Shown here: in pieces, positions 35,115-44,212 of the stretch | Layout: each line of letters starts with the position of its first letter | Position numbering within the stretch: the first letter of the stretch is position 1 | Assembly: GCA_022510745.1 (NCBI GenBank) | Contig: JAFLSY010000001.1 | Location: forward strand, 545,042 to 609,041 | Direction: 5' to 3' | Source of the DNA: Lachnospiraceae bacterium | Lineage (GTDB): Bacteria; Bacillota; Clostridia; Lachnospirales; Lachnospiraceae | DNA length: 64,000 nucleotides | Position numbers and translations under genes: made by a program | Notes under the pieces: model-generated | Told to the model about the DNA's origin: nothing | What the model saw: the letters and a program-made list of their open reading frames with translations, nothing else | Database searches by the model: none

Positions 35115-36560
35115 TTACATCTGCGATCTGTGGCAGTTCTCACTCATCGCTTTCAGATAGGGCAGCTCCGCCTTCAAATCCAAACAAATGCTTCGATGCC
35201 AGAAAAATTCGCCCACAAATAAAATCTTATGGATAAGATCCTCAAATACCAGCGCCCGCAGCAAACGCTTCCAGGAATAAATCTTTTTGCAGGCATGGAT
35301 ATGTTCTAACTGCAGCTGATAGGGGCTGATTTTCTTCGGGTAGTGAACAACACAGCCATTGTATTTTGACCAGTTCTCATGGAGAAGTCTGTCTCGATTC
35401 CGCTCATAGACCGGAGTACCCGGAACAAAATACATGGACTGGATCACCACTCCTTTGATGCCGTTTTCAATGACAAAATCCGCCAACCGGTCGCCAATGC
35501 CTTTTCGGTCTTGATCGCCGCCCATGATAAATAAGCCGCGAACACTGATTCCGTGGTGCTGTATGTTCTTGATGGCACGGCGGATTTCTTCAATGGTACT
35601 CCTTTTATGGAAGGTTTCAAATTCAGAGTCGTCGATAAACTCAATCCCAATCGCCAGTTCAAAGAATCCTGCCTTTTTCAGAAGCGTCAGCATTTCATCA
35701 TCAAAGCCAACCTCGTATCTGGCCTGCACAATAAATCGGGTATGGATTCCACTGTCTATGATACCCTGCAGCACCGCCATAGCCCATTCCCGGTCTGCAA
35801 AGAAATTGTCATCCGTCAGCCAGACGGCGCGCAGCAATCTGGGAAGCGGCCCTGAGTTGAAGAAATCAAGTGAATACCGGATATCATTTATTACGTCCTC
35901 CACCGATCTGGTACGGACACGCCGTCCATAAAGCCGTACCAGCGCGCAGTAATCACAGTTGTGAGGACAGCCTCTGGAGGCATGGACCTGTGGCCAGATC
36001 GTATTGTAATGAACCCGATCTTTAAACTGATAGACAAGGCTTCTGTCTGCAATCCCGTCGATATTCTCGGGCGGCTGCCGTTTTCCGGTGGTCTTTGCTT
36101 CTCCGTTTTCCAAATAAGCCAGGCCGGGAACAGCCGTCGGATTCCCTGCTTCCAGCGCATGGAGCAGTTCTAAAATGCTTTCGTCCCCTTCGCCCAGCAT
36201 CACATAGTCACAATAGCGCACTGCCTCTTTATAATTCATGGTAGCATGAAGTCCGCCCATGACCACAATAGCATTTGTGTGCTTCTTAAAATATTGGGCA
36301 ATCCGATATCCTCGATTCGCATTAAAAGTAAATATACCGATGAAAATGACATCTGCATCCAGAACATCCGATTTGACAATTTTAGAAATTGCCTCACTAT
36401 ACATATAGGTGTCCGAATATTCCTTCTTTACAATGGTAGCTAATGTGTTTAAGCCTACGGATGGCGTCCGAATATATCTGTCATATACCAGATGATTCAA
36501 AATCGTATTCTTATATGGGCGCTCACCCGGCTCTATAAATCTTATTTTATGAATTTTCAC
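35115..36560 (-). CDS. B12-binding-domain radical SAM protein
   Basis: A 481-residue radical SAM protein. The N-terminal 150 residues form a cobalamin-binding-like Rossmann domain ('VIFIGIFTFNANRGYRIAQYF', 'VVMGGLHATMNYKEAVRYCDYVMLGEGDES'). The Fe-S ligands are in 'SRGCPHNCDYC' (CxxxCxxC) near residue 195-205. The C-terminal 'QLQLEHIHACKKIYSWKRLLRAL' region is common in this group. Members methylate or remodel lipids, peptides or antibiotics. Nothing nearby names the substrate. It is transcribed leftward. Confidence 0.82.
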   Translation of the reverse strand: MKIHKIRFIEPGERPYKNTILNHLVYDRYIRTPSVGLNTLATIVKKEYSDTYMYSEAISKIVKSDVLDADVIFIGIFTFNANRGYRIAQYFKKHTNAIVVMGGLHATMNYKEAVRYCDYVMLGEGDESILELLHALEAGNPTAVPGLAYLENGEAKTTGKRQPPENIDGIADRSLVYQFKDRVHYNTIWPQVHASRGCPHNCDYCALVRLYGRRVRTRSVEDVINDIRYSLDFFNSGPLPRLLRAVWLTDDNFFADREWAMAVLQGIIDSGIHTRFIVQARYEVGFDDEMLTLLKKAGFFELAIGIEFIDDSEFETFHKRSTIEEIRRAIKNIQHHGISVRGLFIMGGDQDRKGIGDRLADFVIENGIKGVVIQSMYFVPGTPVYERNRDRLLHENWSKYNGCVVHYPKKISPYQLQLEHIHACKKIYSWKRLLRALVFEDLIHKILFVGEFFWHRSICLDLKAELPYLKAMSENCHRSQM

Positions 36561-36596
36561 GTTAATGCCTCCAAAATCAAAAGATAGAAGATGAGG

Positions 36597-37016
36597 TTAC
36601 AACGCAGCTTTGATTTTTTGGATCATTTCGGTGTAGTCCGCTTCGTCAAGCAAGGTCTTGCCGGGGTTCATCTGGAATACACCGCCCCATTCAAATTCGT
36701 CTTTATACTTGGGAACCAGATGGAAATGCAGGTGACAGCCGCCGTCACCGTAGGCGCCATAGTTCACTTTATCGGGATGGAACGCTGTATGGATTGCGCG
36801 GGCAGCCCGTGCCACATCGGCGAAGAAAGCGTTGCGATCATCATCACTGATATCCACCAATTCACTGACATGATCTTTGTAAGCCACAATGCAGCGGCCG
36901 GGATGGCTCTGTTCTTTGAACAGGATTAACGAGCTGACGCTTAAATCGCAGATGAAAATGCCGAACTTATCCAGTACATCCCCACGCATGCAGTAACCGC
37001 AGTTTTGATCTTTCAT
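36597..37016 (-). CDS. HIT-family hydrolase
   Basis: A 139-residue histidine-triad protein: the triad is 'HLHFHLVP' and the N-terminal 'CGYCMRGDVLDKFGIFICDL' is typical of the HIT/Hint-like branch with a Cys pair. These hydrolyse nucleotide phosphoramidates or dinucleoside polyphosphates. The ATG at 37016 has a GAGGAGGT site 8 bases upstream. An in-frame extension to 37076 lacks one. It lies 36 bases upstream of the radical SAM gene, so the two may be co-transcribed. Confidence 0.88.
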   Translation of the reverse strand: MKDQNCGYCMRGDVLDKFGIFICDLSVSSLILFKEQSHPGRCIVAYKDHVSELVDISDDDRNAFFADVARAARAIHTAFHPDKVNYGAYGDGGCHLHFHLVPKYKDEFEWGGVFQMNPGKTLLDEADYTEMIQKIKAAL

Positions 37017-37165
37017 TCGTTCATACCTCCTCATTTTTCGTGCTTTGATTATAGCATGTGTAGGTGCATTCCGCAAGAATTCGGCATCAAAATCGGTTGC
37101 ATGGATGATAGTGAAGGATTATAATGTAAAAGATGCATTTTTGGAAGAAGAAAGGAAGTGTAGTA

Positions 37166-38929
37166 ATGCTGAAAACACTTGGAGCTCATATAAAGGAGTT
37201 TAAACTGCCTTCGCTGTTGACACCGTTGTTCATGATCTTAGAGGTCATCATGGAAATGATCATTCCGCTGCTCATGGCATCCATCATTGATGACGGTGTG
37301 ACTCCGGGGAATATGAATCATATTCTGATGATCGGAGGCGTGATGGTACTGACGGCGTTATTCAGCCTGACCTTTGGCATCTGCGGAGGCGTTTTCGGAG
37401 CAAAAGCATCCACAGGCTTTGCAAGAAACCTGCGGAGGGCTATGTATGAAAACATACAGACCTTTAGCTTTTCCAATATTGATAAATTCAGTACATCAGG
37501 TCTTGTAACCAGACTGACGACCGATGTGACCAACATCCAGAATGCCTATCAGATGATGCTGCGTATGTGCATGAGAGCGCCTTTTTCCCTGATCATTGCC
37601 ATGTTCATGTCTTTTAGGATCAGTCCCAGACTTGCCAGTATATATCTTGTGGCGGTGCTGATTCTGGCCTGCATACTGGCTCTCATCGTATCCCAGGCCA
37701 TGAAGCATTTTACCCAGGCATTCCCCAAGTATGACGATCTGAATGAGAGCGTTCAGGAGAATGTGTCAGCCATCCGCGTTGTGAAGGCCTATGTGCGAGA
37801 GGAGCATGAAAACGAGAAGTTTAAAAAGGCCAGCGGGAACATATACAAGATCTTCTGTAAGGCTGAAGGCATTGTGGCTTGGAACAGTCCTGTTATGAGT
37901 TTGACTGTCTACACCTGTATTATTCTGATCAGCTGGATCGGGGCCCATATGATCGTGGAGCAGTCCACCATGGTGGATGGCTTTTCTATTGGTCAGCTCA
38001 CCAGTTTATTGACCTACTGTATGAATATCTTAATGAATCTGATGATGCTGTCCATGATCTTCGTCATGATGACCATGTCTGCAGCCAGCGCAAGGCGTAT
38101 CTGTGAGGTGCTAAAAGAAAAGCCGGATCTTGACAATCCCGAAGATCCTGTCTTTGAGGTTGCGGACGGCAGCATCCGTTTTGAAAATGTTTCTTTCAGC
38201 TATAAGAAGGACGCTGATTCCGCAGTACTAAAAAACATTAATCTGGATATCAGATCCGGTGAGACCATCGGCATTATCGGCGGCACCGGAAGCGCCAAGT
38301 CCAGTCTGGTAAACCTGATTTCAAGGCTTTATGATGTAACGGAAGGAAATTTACAAGTGGGCGGCTTGGATGTGCGTCAGTATGACATGGAAGCGTTACG
38401 AAATCAGGTGGCGGTAGTGCTCCAGAACAATGTGCTATTCTCCGGAACCATCTTGGAAAATCTGCGCTGGGGCGACAAGGAAGCCTCCGAAGAGGAGTGC
38501 AGGAGGGCCTGTGAGCTTGCCTGTGCCAGTGAATTTATAGAAAAAATGCCTGAGGGCTATAACACCTATATCGAACAGGGCGGTACCAACGTCTCCGGCG
38601 GCCAGAAGCAGAGACTCTGTATCGCCAGAGCCCTGTTAAAGAAGCCGAAGATTTTGATTCTGGATGATTCTACCAGCGCGGTAGACACGGCTACGGACGC
38701 AAAGATCAGAAAAGCCTTTGCGGAGGAGATCCCGAATACGACAAAGCTGATCATTGCGCAGAGAATTTCCAGCGTGGAGCATGCAGACCGGATCATCGTC
38801 ATGCACGAGGGTGAGATTGATGGCTTCGGCACGCATGAGGAACTGCTTGCAACGAATGAGATTTACAGAGATGTTTATGAATCTCAGACCGGCGGAAGCG
38901 GGGACTTTGACGAGAAAGGAGGCGAGTGA
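37166..38929 (+). CDS. ABC exporter half, degenerate ATPase site
   Basis: A 587-residue type IV ABC exporter half: about six membrane helices (residues 1-310) and an ATPase domain. Walker A is 'GGTGSAKSS', signature 'VSGGQKQR', Walker B 'ILILDDSTSAVD'. The usual catalytic Glu after Walker B is Asp, marking this as the degenerate half of a heterodimer. The partner follows after one base. The ATG at 37166 has an AAAGGAAG site. Relatives such as LmrC/BmrC export drugs or lipids. Confidence 0.9.
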   Translation: MLKTLGAHIKEFKLPSLLTPLFMILEVIMEMIIPLLMASIIDDGVTPGNMNHILMIGGVMVLTALFSLTFGICGGVFGAKASTGFARNLRRAMYENIQTFSFSNIDKFSTSGLVTRLTTDVTNIQNAYQMMLRMCMRAPFSLIIAMFMSFRISPRLASIYLVAVLILACILALIVSQAMKHFTQAFPKYDDLNESVQENVSAIRVVKAYVREEHENEKFKKASGNIYKIFCKAEGIVAWNSPVMSLTVYTCIILISWIGAHMIVEQSTMVDGFSIGQLTSLLTYCMNILMNLMMLSMIFVMMTMSAASARRICEVLKEKPDLDNPEDPVFEVADGSIRFENVSFSYKKDADSAVLKNINLDIRSGETIGIIGGTGSAKSSLVNLISRLYDVTEGNLQVGGLDVRQYDMEALRNQVAVVLQNNVLFSGTILENLRWGDKEASEEECRRACELACASEFIEKMPEGYNTYIEQGGTNVSGGQKQRLCIARALLKKPKILILDDSTSAVDTATDAKIRKAFAEEIPNTTKLIIAQRISSVEHADRIIVMHEGEIDGFGTHEELLATNEIYRDVYESQTGGSGDFDEKGGE

Positions 38930-38930
38930 C

Positions 38931-40904
38931 ATGGCGGAAGAGAGAGCACAGGCATCGGGAACGGCGCAGGCATCGGGAACGGCGCCTAAAGAAAATAAAG
39001 GTTTTGGACCCGGCGCAAGAATGAGAGGACCCAGACCAAAGATTGAGAATCCCGGTAAAATACTGAAAAGAATCATAGGATATACCCTGAAGGACTATGG
39101 GATTCATTGGGTGTTGGTGATCATCTGTATCTTTGCAAACGTGTTTGCCGGTCTTCAGGGGACTCTTTTCATGCGGACTCTGATCGACTCCTATATCCTA
39201 CCGCTTTTGGGCAACCAGAATCCGGACTTTTCGCCCCTTGCAGCGGCTATTACCAGAGTAGCGGGATTTTACGGCATCGGTGTGTTGGCTGCATTTGTCC
39301 AGTCCAGGCTGATGATCTATGTGACGCAGGGTACCATGCGGAACCTGAGGGACGATATGTTTGAGAAAATGGAGAAGCTTCCCATCAAGTATTTTGATAC
39401 CCATGCCCACGGTGATATCATGTCTATGTACACGAACGATATTGACACTATGCGGCAGCTGATCAGCCAGAGTATTCCTCAGTTGGTCAACAGTGTGGTA
39501 ACGGTAGTGAGCGTACTGATATCCATGTTCGTGTTGGATGTGCCTTTGACGTTGATTACATTGTTTATGGTGGCAGTGGTAATGGTGGTTGCCAGAAAGA
39601 TCGGCGGTTTGAGCAGTCGGTTCTTCCTGGCACAACAGAGATCATTGGGAGCATTAAACGGATGTGTGGAGGAGACCATGACCGGCCAGAAGGTGGTGAA
39701 GGTATTCTGTCACGAGGAGGAGAGTCTTGCCCAGTTTAACGAACTGAACGATCAGCTCTATGAGAGCGCTTATTCAGCCAACAAGTTTGCCAATCTTATG
39801 GGACCTATAAATGCCCAGCTGGGCAACTTAAACTACGTGGTCTGCGCAGTCAGTGGAGGTATTCTGGCTATCACTGGAGTATCAGGTCTGTCTCTGGGAA
39901 CTCTGGCCAGCTTCTTAAACCTGAACAGATCCTTCAGCATGCCTATCAATCAGATCACCATGCAGGTGAACAGTATCATCATGGCGCTGGCAGGAGGCGA
40001 CCGGATTTTCAGACTCATGGATGAAACTCCGGAGGTTGACGAAGGATATGTAGAGCTGGTACACGCGGTGAAACAGCCTGACGGTACCTTGACGGAGAGC
40101 AAAGAGAGGACCGGTCTCTGGGCATGGAAACATTATCATAAGGCCACCGATACCACTACCTACACGGAACTGAAAGGCGATGTGGTATTTGATCATGTGG
40201 ATTTCGGCTATACCGATGAGAAGATGATTCTCCATGACATTGAGCTGTACGCAAAACCCGGTCAGAAGATTGCCTTTGTAGGTGCTACTGGTGCCGGTAA
40301 GACTACGATCACCAATCTGATCAACCGTTTCTATGATATTCAGGATGGCAAGATCCGCTATGATGCCATCAATGTAAACAAGATAAAGAAGGCTGACTTA
40401 CGCCGCTCCCTTGGCATTGTGCTGCAGGATACCCATCTGTTTACGGGAACGGTCATGGAAAATATCCGTTACGGAAAGCTGGATGCCACGGATGAAGAGG
40501 TGATAAGGGCAGCAAAACTGGCGAATGCCGATGGCTTTATCAGACGTCTGCCAGAAGGGTATCACACGATGCTGCATGGTGACGGCGCTAATTTAAGCCA
40601 AGGACAGAGACAGCTTCTTGCCATTGCCAGAGCAGCCATTGCGGATCCTCCCGTGCTGATTCTGGATGAGGCTACCAGTTCCATCGACACCAGAACGGAG
40701 AAGCTGGTGCAGCAGGGCATGGATGCGCTGATGAAGGGACGTACCAACTTTGTGATCGCGCACAGGCTTTCTACCGTAAAGAACAGCGACTGCATCATGG
40801 TGTTGGAGCAGGGCCGCATCATTGAGCGCGGTACCCACGACCAGTTGTTAGAGCAGAAGGGAAAGTATTACCAGTTGTATACGGGAAACGCAGTAACGAC
40901 ATAA
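38931..40904 (+). CDS. ABC exporter half, canonical ATPase site
   Basis: A 657-residue exporter half with an extra 50-residue N-terminal tail rich in Ala/Gly/Ser and two copies of 'AQASGTA'. About six membrane helices and an ATPase domain follow: Walker A 'GATGAGKT', signature 'LSQGQRQ', Walker B 'VLILDEATSSID' with the catalytic Glu present. A 40-residue insertion ('VKQPDGTLTESKERTGLWAWKHYHKATD') lies before the ATPase domain. It pairs with the preceding half. The ATG follows AAAGGAGGCG. Confidence 0.92.
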   Translation: MAEERAQASGTAQASGTAPKENKGFGPGARMRGPRPKIENPGKILKRIIGYTLKDYGIHWVLVIICIFANVFAGLQGTLFMRTLIDSYILPLLGNQNPDFSPLAAAITRVAGFYGIGVLAAFVQSRLMIYVTQGTMRNLRDDMFEKMEKLPIKYFDTHAHGDIMSMYTNDIDTMRQLISQSIPQLVNSVVTVVSVLISMFVLDVPLTLITLFMVAVVMVVARKIGGLSSRFFLAQQRSLGALNGCVEETMTGQKVVKVFCHEEESLAQFNELNDQLYESAYSANKFANLMGPINAQLGNLNYVVCAVSGGILAITGVSGLSLGTLASFLNLNRSFSMPINQITMQVNSIIMALAGGDRIFRLMDETPEVDEGYVELVHAVKQPDGTLTESKERTGLWAWKHYHKATDTTTYTELKGDVVFDHVDFGYTDEKMILHDIELYAKPGQKIAFVGATGAGKTTITNLINRFYDIQDGKIRYDAINVNKIKKADLRRSLGIVLQDTHLFTGTVMENIRYGKLDATDEEVIRAAKLANADGFIRRLPEGYHTMLHGDGANLSQGQRQLLAIARAAIADPPVLILDEATSSIDTRTEKLVQQGMDALMKGRTNFVIAHRLSTVKNSDCIMVLEQGRIIERGTHDQLLEQKGKYYQLYTGNAVTT

Positions 40905-40937
40905 ATTTTTTGCTTATTAAAACACAGGATTTTACAG

Positions 40938-40980
40938 GGAGCTAACGTATATCTGATATGCGTTAGCTTCCTTTTTATTT
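40938..40980 (+). terminator. Terminator of the ABC exporter operon
   Basis: AGCTAACG (40940-40947) pairs with CGTTAGCT (40961-40968), extended inward by a TATAT/ATATG stretch, followed by CCTTTTTATTTT. Confidence 0.8.
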
Positions 40981-41053
40981 TAATAGCTGCATATCGGACA
41001 TTATTTGAAATAATTAACCCTTGTTTTGCAACTTTTTATACCATTTTAAAAGA

Positions 41054-41082
41054 TTTCGTATTAAAAAAAGGGGGTTTCGTAT
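41054..41082 (+). promoter_or_regulatory. Direct repeat, candidate LytTR operator 1
   Basis: TTTCGTAT occurs at 41054-41061 and 41075-41082, spaced 21 bp, which is the periodicity bound by LytTR-domain dimers such as AgrA. The second copy overlaps a TATAAT (41080-41085) with no good -35 at 17 bases. This fits an activated or autoregulated promoter of the regulator at 41168. Confidence 0.5.
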
Positions 41083-41167
41083 AATTTGGGTATTTCACCA
41101 ACAAAATTTGGCGATATAAATTACAGAAATATTTAAAAACTCACAAGATAGAGGGAAGTGATCTGAA

Positions 41168-41890
41168 TTGATAGATATAGCGATATGTGATGATGAAAAA
41201 GTCATAAGGAAACGGATAACAGATTTAATAAATAAGCAGGGAGCAGACTGCCACATAGATAATTTTGGGGCGGGGAATGAGCTGCTTGCAGCAGGGAAAC
41301 ATTTTGACATGATTTTCCTTGATATACAAATGGAGGGTAGAAACGGCATAGAAACCGCAAGGGTGATAAGGGAATATGACACAGAAGTCGTTATTGTCTT
41401 TGTTACGGCTATGAAAGAGTATGTGTTTGAAGCCTTTGACGTGGCGGCGTTCCACTACCTATTAAAGCCGATTGATGAAAAGAAATTTGCGGAAGTCTTT
41501 GAAAATGCAGTAAAAGAAATACAGGAGCAGCAAAGGACGCAGGAAGCCGAAGCCCCTACACTTTTAATAAAAGCAAAGAACCGCAGCCATATGTTGAAGC
41601 AAAGTGAGATCATCTTCATTGAGAACAGGGCTAACAAGGTTGAGATACACACCGCAAAAGAAGTGATAGAAACCTATTATACCATGTCAAAGTTAGAGGG
41701 TGAGCTTGTGAGCAGCTTCTACCGCTGCCACAGGGGGTATCTTGTGAATATGGAGCATATCAGAGAGTACAGTAGTGACATGATAGATATGGATAATGGG
41801 GAGCGGGTATATCTTGCAAAGGATAAATACCCGGAGTTTGTAAAGGAATATATGCGGTATCTTGGGGACGGAGGTACGGCTGATGTATGA
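41168..41890 (+). CDS. LytTR-family response regulator (module 1)
   Basis: A 240-residue AgrA-like regulator. Receiver domain (residues 1-120): acidic pocket D8/D9, phospho-acceptor D52 in 'IFLDIQMEG', conserved Lys in 'LLKPIDEKKF'. LytTR DNA-binding domain (about 135-235) with 'FIENRANKVEIHT' and 'FYRCHRGYLVNMEHI'. The start is a TTG with a GAGGGAAGTG site. It overlaps the kinase gene by 8 bases. It probably controls its own operon and the downstream paralog genes. Confidence 0.9.
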   Translation: MIDIAICDDEKVIRKRITDLINKQGADCHIDNFGAGNELLAAGKHFDMIFLDIQMEGRNGIETARVIREYDTEVVIVFVTAMKEYVFEAFDVAAFHYLLKPIDEKKFAEVFENAVKEIQEQQRTQEAEAPTLLIKAKNRSHMLKQSEIIFIENRANKVEIHTAKEVIETYYTMSKLEGELVSSFYRCHRGYLVNMEHIREYSSDMIDMDNGERVYLAKDKYPEFVKEYMRYLGDGGTADV

Positions 41891-43358
41891 TGTTATAAGT
41901 CTGGTCTTTGAAATATATTATGCTGCTTTTTGCGGATATTGCCTGCAATATTTTTATGGGAGTTTTTTAGAGTATAAAAGACGGGAAAGACGCTGGAACG
42001 GCTTATGTGTGGCGGTTTCCTATACGGTATTAAGGCTATGCGTCAATCTGGTATTGCCGTCTGATTACGGTGATATTAGGACAATAGGAAATCTGATTTT
42101 GACCTTTAGTATTCTGACTGTCATATCACTTTTGTTTTATAAAGCAGTAAAAGCGATTACAGGTTATCTTGTCATTACTTTCATGGCGGTTGTACAGATT
42201 AGTTTTTTTATTGCATACAACATTTATGCAATGGGAACAGGGCTAAATAAGTTCTGGTTTTGGTGCATGAAAAAGGGTTATATTGCAGATGAAAATGTAC
42301 TTGTAATAATCGTATGGATAACATTAATAGGATTACAATTGTTAATGTTTGTTATCTTTTCAATTCTATGTTATCGTTCCTTGAAAAAGATTATACAGAG
42401 TTTCCGTGAAAAGGAGTATCCCATTCAGAGGATGGAACTTTTGTTTATCCTTGCACCAAGCATGGCGGGATATTTGATATGTGTTTTACTGCGGGTTATC
42501 GTGATTACAATAGAAAACGGTATGCCGGAATTGATATACGAAAAATACCCGGTGCTGTTTTTTCTTGTCCCAGCAATCTTGATACTGTGTCTTTTGACAA
42601 TCATATATGGTGTAAAGCTGTTTCAAGATATGATTTACCTAAATAGGGAAAGAAACAGCAGGGCAATTTTAGAAAAGCAGGTAAGTAGTATGCAGGAACA
42701 GATGGCAGAAATGGAGCATATCCATTCCGGCATACGGAGCATGAAGCACGATATGAAGAACACGCTTACTGTTATTATACAGCTTGCAGATAAAAACGGA
42801 AATGCGGAAAATACGGAACTACACGCCTATCTGTCTGAATTAAACCAGACTTTTGACAGATTGGAAATTCGCTTTAAAACAGGGAATACAGTGGTTGATA
42901 CGCTGCTTGGCATGAAGTATCACGATATTATGCGTACCATACCAGATTTACAGCTAAGTGCGGATAAGCTGCTTTTTCCCGAAAATTTGATGATACAAAG
43001 CTATGATATAAGCGTTATTCTGGGAAATGCACTGGATAACGCAATCGAAGCCTGTAAAAAGCAAAAGGCAGCAGAACAGGGATCAGAAACCTTTATCCGT
43101 CTGTATTCCTTTTCAAAAAGAAAAATGCTGTTTATAAGGGTGGAGAACAGTTTTGACGGGGAGGTGATACGCAGGCAGGGAGCAGAATTTCCGGCAACAA
43201 CTAAGCCGGACAAAAAGGTGCATGGAATTGGGCTGACTAACATCAAAAACACCGCTGAAAAGTATCATGGCGGGGTAGACTGGACAGTCAAAAACAAGGT
43301 ATTTACCTTGACGGTAATGTTAAAAAATGAAAGGAGTACACAAAATGAGTATCAGTAA
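41883..43358 (+). CDS. GHKL sensor histidine kinase (module 1)
   Basis: A 491-residue AgrC-like kinase: about six membrane segments (residues 1-265), a coiled-coil, the phospho-His in 'SMKHDMKNTLTVI', and a GHKL ATPase with N box 'NALDNAIEACKK' and G box 'GIGLTNIKNTAEKY'. The ATG at 41883 follows GGAGG. No AgrD-like peptide or AgrB processing protein is adjacent, so the signal is unknown. It overlaps the first paralog by 14 bases. Confidence 0.9.
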   Translation: MYDVISLVFEIYYAAFCGYCLQYFYGSFLEYKRRERRWNGLCVAVSYTVLRLCVNLVLPSDYGDIRTIGNLILTFSILTVISLLFYKAVKAITGYLVITFMAVVQISFFIAYNIYAMGTGLNKFWFWCMKKGYIADENVLVIIVWITLIGLQLLMFVIFSILCYRSLKKIIQSFREKEYPIQRMELLFILAPSMAGYLICVLLRVIVITIENGMPELIYEKYPVLFFLVPAILILCLLTIIYGVKLFQDMIYLNRERNSRAILEKQVSSMQEQMAEMEHIHSGIRSMKHDMKNTLTVIIQLADKNGNAENTELHAYLSELNQTFDRLEIRFKTGNTVVDTLLGMKYHDIMRTIPDLQLSADKLLFPENLMIQSYDISVILGNALDNAIEACKKQKAAEQGSETFIRLYSFSKRKMLFIRVENSFDGEVIRRQGAEFPATTKPDKKVHGIGLTNIKNTAEKYHGGVDWTVKNKVFTLTVMLKNERSTQNEYQ

Positions 43359-44088
43359 TGTAAACGGCATATTCGCAGCATATCAGTATGCGAATAGGAC
43401 ACAAAAAACAGCGACAGGGCAAACCAGCTTTACGGAACAGTTAAAGAATACAGCGGAAAGCAACGGGGCAACAAGGTCAGATGAATATACGGAGTACCTA
43501 AAGTCAAGATATGGTGCTAATGTGATGGTGAAGGACGTTGGAAAAGACCAGCGAAGTATTGATAATTTCGGAGCAAGCATAGCTGGATATAACAATGTGG
43601 TAATTGCACCGAATATTTTGGAGCAAATGGCGAATGATCCGGAAAAAGCTGCTTATTATGAAAGCAAAATTCAAGCAGCACTTAATGATTTTCCGAGACA
43701 TCAGGCAGAGTTATCAGCAGCAGGATTTGAAATTCATTCTTATGCTGTAGGCATTGGTTCGGATGGTACAGTATATAAATATGTTACTGGCGATTTAAAG
43801 CCAGAGGTAAGAGCAAAGATAGAAGCGAAGATGAAAGCAGAGGACGAGGAAAAAAGAGCCAGACGGGAGAAATATAAGGAACTTAGTGAGGAAGCAGCAG
43901 AAAAGCGCAGGGAGCTTTTAGCGATACAGAACCAAAAACAGGCTATGGCGGAAGCCCTACGTAACAGTATGCTTAGTGCAGAAACCAATTTCTACATAAC
44001 AAATCCGTCACAGGTGGTTGCTCCTGCTGTTACGGCTTATGAGAATGCAATCAGCACATTTAGCAACAGTGTTATAGATAGCATTTAG
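43345..44088 (+). CDS. Paralog 1 of the LytTR-linked family
   Basis: A 247-residue protein of unknown function, resembling the DUF6033-type families of Lachnospiraceae (name from memory, uncertain). Leader 'FAAYQYANRTQKTATGQTSFTEQL'. Core motif 'VVIAPNILEQMANDPEKAAYYE' (about residues 85-106). A long basic/acidic coiled coil (about 150-205) and the tail 'VTAYENAISTFSNSVIDSI'. No signal peptide or membrane helix. The ATG at 43345 has GAAAGGAG and lies within the kinase gene end, so expression is coupled to the sensor. Confidence 0.75.
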   Translation: MSISNVNGIFAAYQYANRTQKTATGQTSFTEQLKNTAESNGATRSDEYTEYLKSRYGANVMVKDVGKDQRSIDNFGASIAGYNNVVIAPNILEQMANDPEKAAYYESKIQAALNDFPRHQAELSAAGFEIHSYAVGIGSDGTVYKYVTGDLKPEVRAKIEAKMKAEDEEKRARREKYKELSEEAAEKRRELLAIQNQKQAMAEALRNSMLSAETNFYITNPSQVVAPAVTAYENAISTFSNSVIDSI

Positions 44089-44136
44089 GGATATGATAAT
44101 CTGAATGGATATTTGGATTAAATACAGTAACTAAAG

Positions 44137-44191
44137 GTGCTTGGACTCAAAACGAGAGAGCTTGCAAGGCTTTGACTGACAGAGAAGCCTT
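44137..44191 (+). ncRNA. Conserved 5' leader RNA element, copy A
   Basis: GCTTGGAC (44139-44146), then GAGAGC, then an 8-bp stem (44166-44173 with 44184-44191, one G-U pair) around the loop GACTGACAGA (44174-44183). Copies B and C share both boxes and the identical loop with different stem sequence. It precedes paralog 2 by 21 bases. No known family recognised. Confidence 0.7.
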
Positions 44192-44212
44192 ATGATGTAA
44201 AGGAGAATAATT

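Noticed and set aside
41883..43344. Search for an AgrB/AgrD-like peptide system with the first kinase
   Set aside because: No short peptide gene or AgrB-like membrane protease is found near either module.
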